Below, piece after piece: positions 60,001-64,000 of a stretch of DNA of 64,000 bases; positions within the stretch are counted from its first letter, which is position 1; every line of letters starts with the position of its first letter. Made by a program: the position numbers and the translations under genes. The DNA lies in the NCBI GenBank assembly GCA_023231475.1, contig JALJEE010001801.1:1-64000 (forward strand), written 5' to 3'. This stretch comes from Seison nebaliae (taxonomy: Eukaryota > Rotifera > Pararotatoria > Seisonacea > Seisonidae). The notes beneath the pieces are model-generated. The model was not told the origin of the DNA and searched no databases. It saw only the letters and a list, made by a program, of their open reading frames with translations.

Positions 60001-63000
60001 CAGTCGGGCAATTTCCGTTATAAAGACGAATATCATCCAAATATGCCGTAGCCATACTCGCGCCATAAAAATTGAAGAAAACGGTTGTGGTAATGATTTG
60101 TGTGTCGGGAAATGAGAGTGTTGGATCGATAGTGATACGTTTAGGCACCCAAGAACTACCGGAGAAAGTTCGAATTAACCAGAGTTTGTGACGATCTTGA
60201 TCATTTCCGTTGACGGCGAGTGATATCGATAATTCTTTCCGACTATAACCCCGAAGTTGATAGAAGAATTCGAAACAGAATTTCGTTGAAACTGAAAACG
60301 TTTTTTTTATTGATGTCGTCTCGTTTTTGTTGATTTTTGGGACGCCCAAATACCAACCCGTCGAATTTTTATAAGTATGGTCGTTGTAGGGGGCGTTGTA
60401 GCTACCTTTCTTTCCCTGCAAAATCTTCCAATCTGATTTGGATTCATCGGTTTTGTGCCAATCGCAGAACGTTTCGAACGTACATTCATCCAACGGAATT
60501 GAGAGAATGGGGGGAACAGAAGTAAGGAATGGATGTGTCGTTGTCGCTACTAACGGAGTTGTTTTGGCAGGATCGGATTCTGATGGTGTTCGAACACAAT
60601 TCAAATTCTTTTGTACTTCAACGTCATCGATAGCGATGTAATTTTTCGTCGTTCCTAAAATCGCTTCGATGATTAATCGGACACTTCCAATTTCCGCTTT
60701 GATACTCGCTTGTGCTTTCCTCCACGTATAATGATAATTATGACCAATCGAACTAAACATGATTTCTTTACCGTTTTGTACATAATATAAATTCAATTGA
60801 AGTGAATGATCGACAGTCGATGCGAATCGATAATAGAATGTGAAACACATATATGTGGATGTTTTGACCATTTCGAATGGTGATTGTAATCTCGCTTTCT
60901 TACGATATTCACTTACGATTCCTTGACTTTCTACCATGGCGAAATGGCCCGACGATTTTCCTGTTGTATGATCCGAATAAGGGAGAATAGTGGCATAACT
61001 CCCAATAACTACTTTCCAATTGAGATCGGTTGTCATATCGTTCGTATATGCACAAGAACCGAATTCGAAATCACAATCGAATGTCGGATTTGGACAGATT
61101 CCTCTCTTCAAATAAATATCATCAATTGCCACAAATTCCTTCTTATTTCCGTCATTCGTCAATCGTTTTCCTTCAATCACCAACTTCCAAGTATCGTCAT
61201 GTAATCGGATGGTCGTCTGTAACAACTCCCATTGACTGGTGGTTAGTTTGGGCAACTTCTTTAATTCCGTTCGAACGGAATTTGATGTCTGTTCAACAAA
61301 TATTGTCACATCGAATAAATCGTCGAATTTTCGTTGGTAAAAGAGTTGGAGACAAGCTCCGGTTGTCGACGATTGAACTTTCGATACTAAACGACCAATA
61401 TCACCTTGAGCGGTTCCACTCGATGAATCGATTAATAAAAATCGACCCGACGCCGTTTGTGTCGTGTGATCCACATTCACAAAATCCGTTTGACTTCCAT
61501 TCAAATATTTCCATTCGAATTGGTTCGTGACATCAGATAAAATCAATCCGGAACAATATCGATTGGCACTTTTGTATTCTTCGAATGTGCATTTTTTCGT
61601 GGCCGATTGACATTTATCTTCCAAGACGATAATATCGTCCAGACCGACATGTGACGTTTCTCCGTTATAAACCGCTTCGAAAGCGAAACGATAATTCATC
61701 GTTTTTGAGAAAGTGGAGAAACCGACTTGAATGAATTGCCAACTGTCCACTTCGGTTCCATTTCGTTTCCATAAAGATAGTTTAGAACCATCATAAAATT
61801 TAAATAATTTTAATTGACTTTTTCGACCTTTCATGAAGAACCAGAATTCGATACAGAACGTCTTATAACCGGAATTGTATGGGGTCAAATCAAATCGGGG
61901 ACTTACCAAGAATGTCGACGGTTCTAAATATTTCACATATGCCAATTTCAATTTCGTTCTTGCTTCTAAATAATATCCGTTCACTGCCGGATTGTTGAGA
62001 GATGAATGAGATGAATCGGGTCTACCGTCACTGCCATCGGCATCGGTTCTTTTCCATTTGAATTCATTCAATGTTCCATTCGAGACATATTTGCACATAT
62101 CGACACTGAAATCACAATTCATCAATTTCATCAAATCAGTTCCTGTTGGCGAATAAGTTACAGTGGTGGTAGTTTTGGATATGGTCGTTGTGGTCTTGAG
62201 AAGTGGATTGAAGCCGACAACGGCCGTTATTGGTCGGAGTGAACAATGTTTCTCCACGTACGAAAAATCGTCGAATGCGATGACACCTCCGTCATCTTCA
62301 GCTTCGAACATGACTAGAATTGTGAACGGTTTGGAGTATTGAGGGATTGGCACCATGGCTTCCACCCATTTGCCTGATGTTCCTGCTTCCGTTGACCATA
62401 AAGGAATTGTGGCGGGATTGTAAAGATGAGTATGATGGACAGCTTGATCGGTTTGTTCGATGAAATAATTATTCGTATCATTCTTCAATCGTTCGTCTTT
62501 CAATAGAACTGATAATTTTCCCACTTTGTCACCTGAAATGAAATAAGCGAAACGGAAACATGTCATCGATAGAGTTCCATCAATTTCCACACTTTCCACA
62601 ACTGCCATATCTCCTTCCTTCATATACATCGTCGTCTCCAAATATAAGATATGACCATCAGAACTTCCCAGCGTATGATCGGCAGTCAAACCGAAATTCT
62701 GGAAATAATGTTTCACTTTTGAAACTGAAAAATAAAATTTGCTGATTCCTTTCGGCAACTTCGTTGACATGATTCCATATTCACATTTACTTCCGTCTTC
62801 GAAATCACAATCTGTCGCTTTCCTGCATGGATGGTCGAGTAATCGAATGTTGTCGATACCTCTCATTTGAAACAAGGACGATAAACCGTTGAAGGTGGCC
62901 GAGAAAAAAATTTGTTTGATGTTGTCCTTAATCGACACGGCGGCATGATGCCAAAGACTTCCACTCGATTGTTGAATTGACCACAAAGTCTCCGATTTGT

Positions 63001-64000
63001 TGTTGTTGTTGAGGACTTGGCCGAACGAGAGAGTATTTCCTGGTTTTGAATCGAAAGTGTAATAAAAATAATCGAATTCAACACAAGACGAATGTTGGTC
63101 GTTCGAAAAAGTTTTCGAATAAATCGTTGACGTTCCTGTCTCTATTGTTCCTCCCGGTTTGTTGAGTTGAAGATAATAACCCCGATTACCACTACCGTCC
63201 ACAGATGGTCGTTCCCAGGCTTTGGCGAGATGTCGAAACCAATTCTTATTATCCATCGTACTACTGACATAACCACAATTACCGGATTCGAAATCACAAT
63301 TGATATCTGAATCGATCGTTCCATTGACATGAGTTGGTGATGGAGGACATGAATATTTATAAAGATAAAAATCATCAATAGCGATAACGTCGTCGCTGTT
63401 GAAAACGGGAACGAATTCCAATACGACATGATCGACATTTGGATGATATCGATTTGAAATAGTTAATTTCAATTCTCGCCACACTCGATTATGAGATGAT
63501 TCCGTTTTCCAAAATAATGTTTTATTATCGTTACTTTGACCTTTGTCGACGAGATAAATGGAAAATTTACCCAAAACACTTCCGAACATGAAATAGTAAA
63601 GTGAGAGACATTGATCGACATTTCCCTCATTGTTCATCGATGGTGTGGCTATTTGTGCTTTCAACCGTTTTTGATATACAAATCCATATCGACCGGCAGC
63701 TAAAACGATTCCTGATGCCGATTTAGTGGTATGATCGACTGATGGGCCGGTGTTTTGTAGAGTGGCCAATTGACTCGCTACAGTTCGTTGCCATTCGAGT
63801 GTGTCGTTGGTTGAGATGGTGATCATTCCACAAATGTCGTCGTCGAATGTACAACCGAATTCTTTCTGAGATGGCGGTCCTGAAATGGCGGTTGCTGGTG
63901 TGGTAATTTGATCAAACGGTAACACGTTATTTATTTGAATGGCGTTCGTTGGTATTAATTGACATTGAGTGTTGATATTTACGAAGAAATCATAAATGAA
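38260..64000 (-). CDS. Giant MAM/LDLa/EGF single-pass membrane protein (MALRD1/MAMDC4-like), 5' end outside window
   Basis: The main exon runs from beyond 64000 to 39117 without a stop or intron (at least 24.9 kb). Its first visible residues FIYDFFVNINTQC lie upstream of the GTG at 63925, so the N-terminus is missing. I count about 43 MAM domains. Each starts with a C-(D/T/N)-F-(E/D) motif and ends IAIDDI..C, about 170-180 aa per unit. There are 10 LDLa modules (e.g. CDMVDDCGDKSDE) and Thr-rich linkers. An EGF-like module (CYANYCMNGGTCRVI..CSC) and a transmembrane helix (FLSVISIFGILLILLILVQY) close the extracellular part. Five small exons then encode a tail: 39051-38856, 38790-38713, 38663-38529, 38482-38342 and 38280-38260. 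The tail holds YESL and the terminus NLLDL. Total is at least 8,484 aa. The order MAM/LDLa-EGF-TM-short tail is that of MALRD1 (Diet1) and MAMDC4 (endotubin), known from apical endosomal membranes; both are far smaller. The role is inferred as a giant apical scavenger or adhesion receptor. Confidence 0.9.
39120..39400 (-). other. EGF-like module, transmembrane helix and juxtamembrane region
   Basis: The EGF-like module at about 39290-39395 has six cysteines (C.NYC..GTC..CSC..RC). A short stalk follows, then one hydrophobic helix of about 22 residues (39130-39205) and the stop-transfer VRKQYK. This orients the MAM array outside the cell. Confidence 0.85.
39480..42075 (-). repeat. Block C of the giant protein: four LDLa-MAM pairs (LDLa7-10, MAM40-43)
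   Basis: LDLa modules lie at about 41965-42075, 41365-41480, 40690-40800 and 40060-40175. Each is followed at once by a MAM. LDLa8 (ECGDNSDE) and LDLa10 (DCGDNSDE) keep the calcium cage. LDLa7 (ECPNKVDE) and LDLa9 (TCPQGDD) have lost part of it. The block ends before the EGF module. Confidence 0.8.
42076..47375 (-). repeat. Block B of the giant protein: LDLa4-6 with MAM31-33, then six plain MAMs (34-39)
   Basis: Starts with LDLa4 (DCSDGSDEKNCG) fused to MAM31, then LDLa5 (DDCGDSSDE), MAM32, LDLa6 (DCLDGSDE) and MAM33. Six MAMs without LDLa follow. A Thr/Pro-rich linker (TEPPPTTPYPE, about 43755-43820) splits those six into two threes. Length is about 5.3 kb, nearly the same as block A. Confidence 0.8.
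47376..52510 (-). repeat. Block A of the giant protein: LDLa1-3 with MAM22-24, then six plain MAMs (25-30)
   Basis: LDLa1 (DCRDHSDEQCGAC) runs directly into MAM22. LDLa2 (DDCGDKSDE), MAM23, LDLa3 (DCQNGNEED, cage degraded) and MAM24 follow, then six MAMs. A Thr/Ser linker (TTSSIIQTNTPIFTTPSTTT, about 48925-49020) lies between the third and fourth of these. Length is about 5.1 kb. Confidence 0.8.
52511..63925 (-). repeat. MAM1-21: seven MAM triplets without LDLa
   Basis: Thr-rich linkers follow MAM3 (about 62140-62240), MAM6 (60510-60600), MAM9 (58850-58925), MAM12 (57240-57310, a run of Thr), MAM15 (55690-55740, weak) and MAM18 (54095-54150). LDLa1 follows MAM21. Spacing between successive breaks is about 1.56-1.67 kb each time. 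Confidence 0.75.

Noticed and set aside
39205-63084. Many plus- and minus-strand frames of 60-170 codons inside the giant gene
   Set aside because: They are shadows of the 25-kb coding frame. None has a signal peptide, domain or splice context of its own.

Overview
The window is animal nuclear DNA: AT-rich, with genes on both strands and many very short introns (mostly 44-65 bp). The fully solved gene models (NSA2, CNOT10-like, AA15 LPMO, tandem-C2, CCDC170-like) splice cleanly with GT..AG borders and keep frame to the stop codon. Extracellular MAM/LDLa/EGF modules, an AA15 LPMO, CHCHD2, VPS36, CNOT10 and CCDC170 point to a small invertebrate. Poly-Asn and poly-Gln runs are common. I cannot place the phylum. 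CCDC170 suggests a lineage that keeps ciliary or flagellar genes.

Left part (1-25 kb), mostly minus strand: a many-exon secreted protein (+), NSA2, a coiled-coil/charged protein, a broken hAT transposon (8250-9714), an eIF2B-like protein, a CHTOP-like mRNA-export adaptor, a tandem-C2 protein, a small secreted protein, a CNOT10-like protein, two inverted LINE fragments, an AA15 LPMO, VPS36 (+) and an Asn-rich protein. Many of these are housekeeping genes (ribosome biogenesis, translation initiation, mRNA export, deadenylation, ESCRT-II).

Middle part (25-38 kb): a gene-poor 6 kb stretch of simple repeats with a perfect RFX X-box palindrome and two adjacent small hairpins; CHCHD2 (+); a small TATA-driven gene (-); then a divergent pair of coiled-coil genes, an unidentified one (-) and a CCDC170-like one (+), sharing a 450 bp promoter.

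Right part (38-64 kb): one giant minus-strand gene. A single intronless exon of at least 24.9 kb, still open at the window edge, encodes about 43 MAM domains, 10 LDLa modules, an EGF module and a transmembrane helix. Five small downstream exons encode a cytoplasmic tail with endocytic-type motifs. At least 8,480 residues lie in the window. The architecture resembles MALRD1/MAMDC4-type apical endocytic membrane proteins. The domains are ordered in a hierarchy: MAM triplets about 1.6 kb long separated by Thr-rich linkers or LDLa modules, and in the C-terminal half a higher period of nine MAMs with three LDLa. This is the most notable object in the window.
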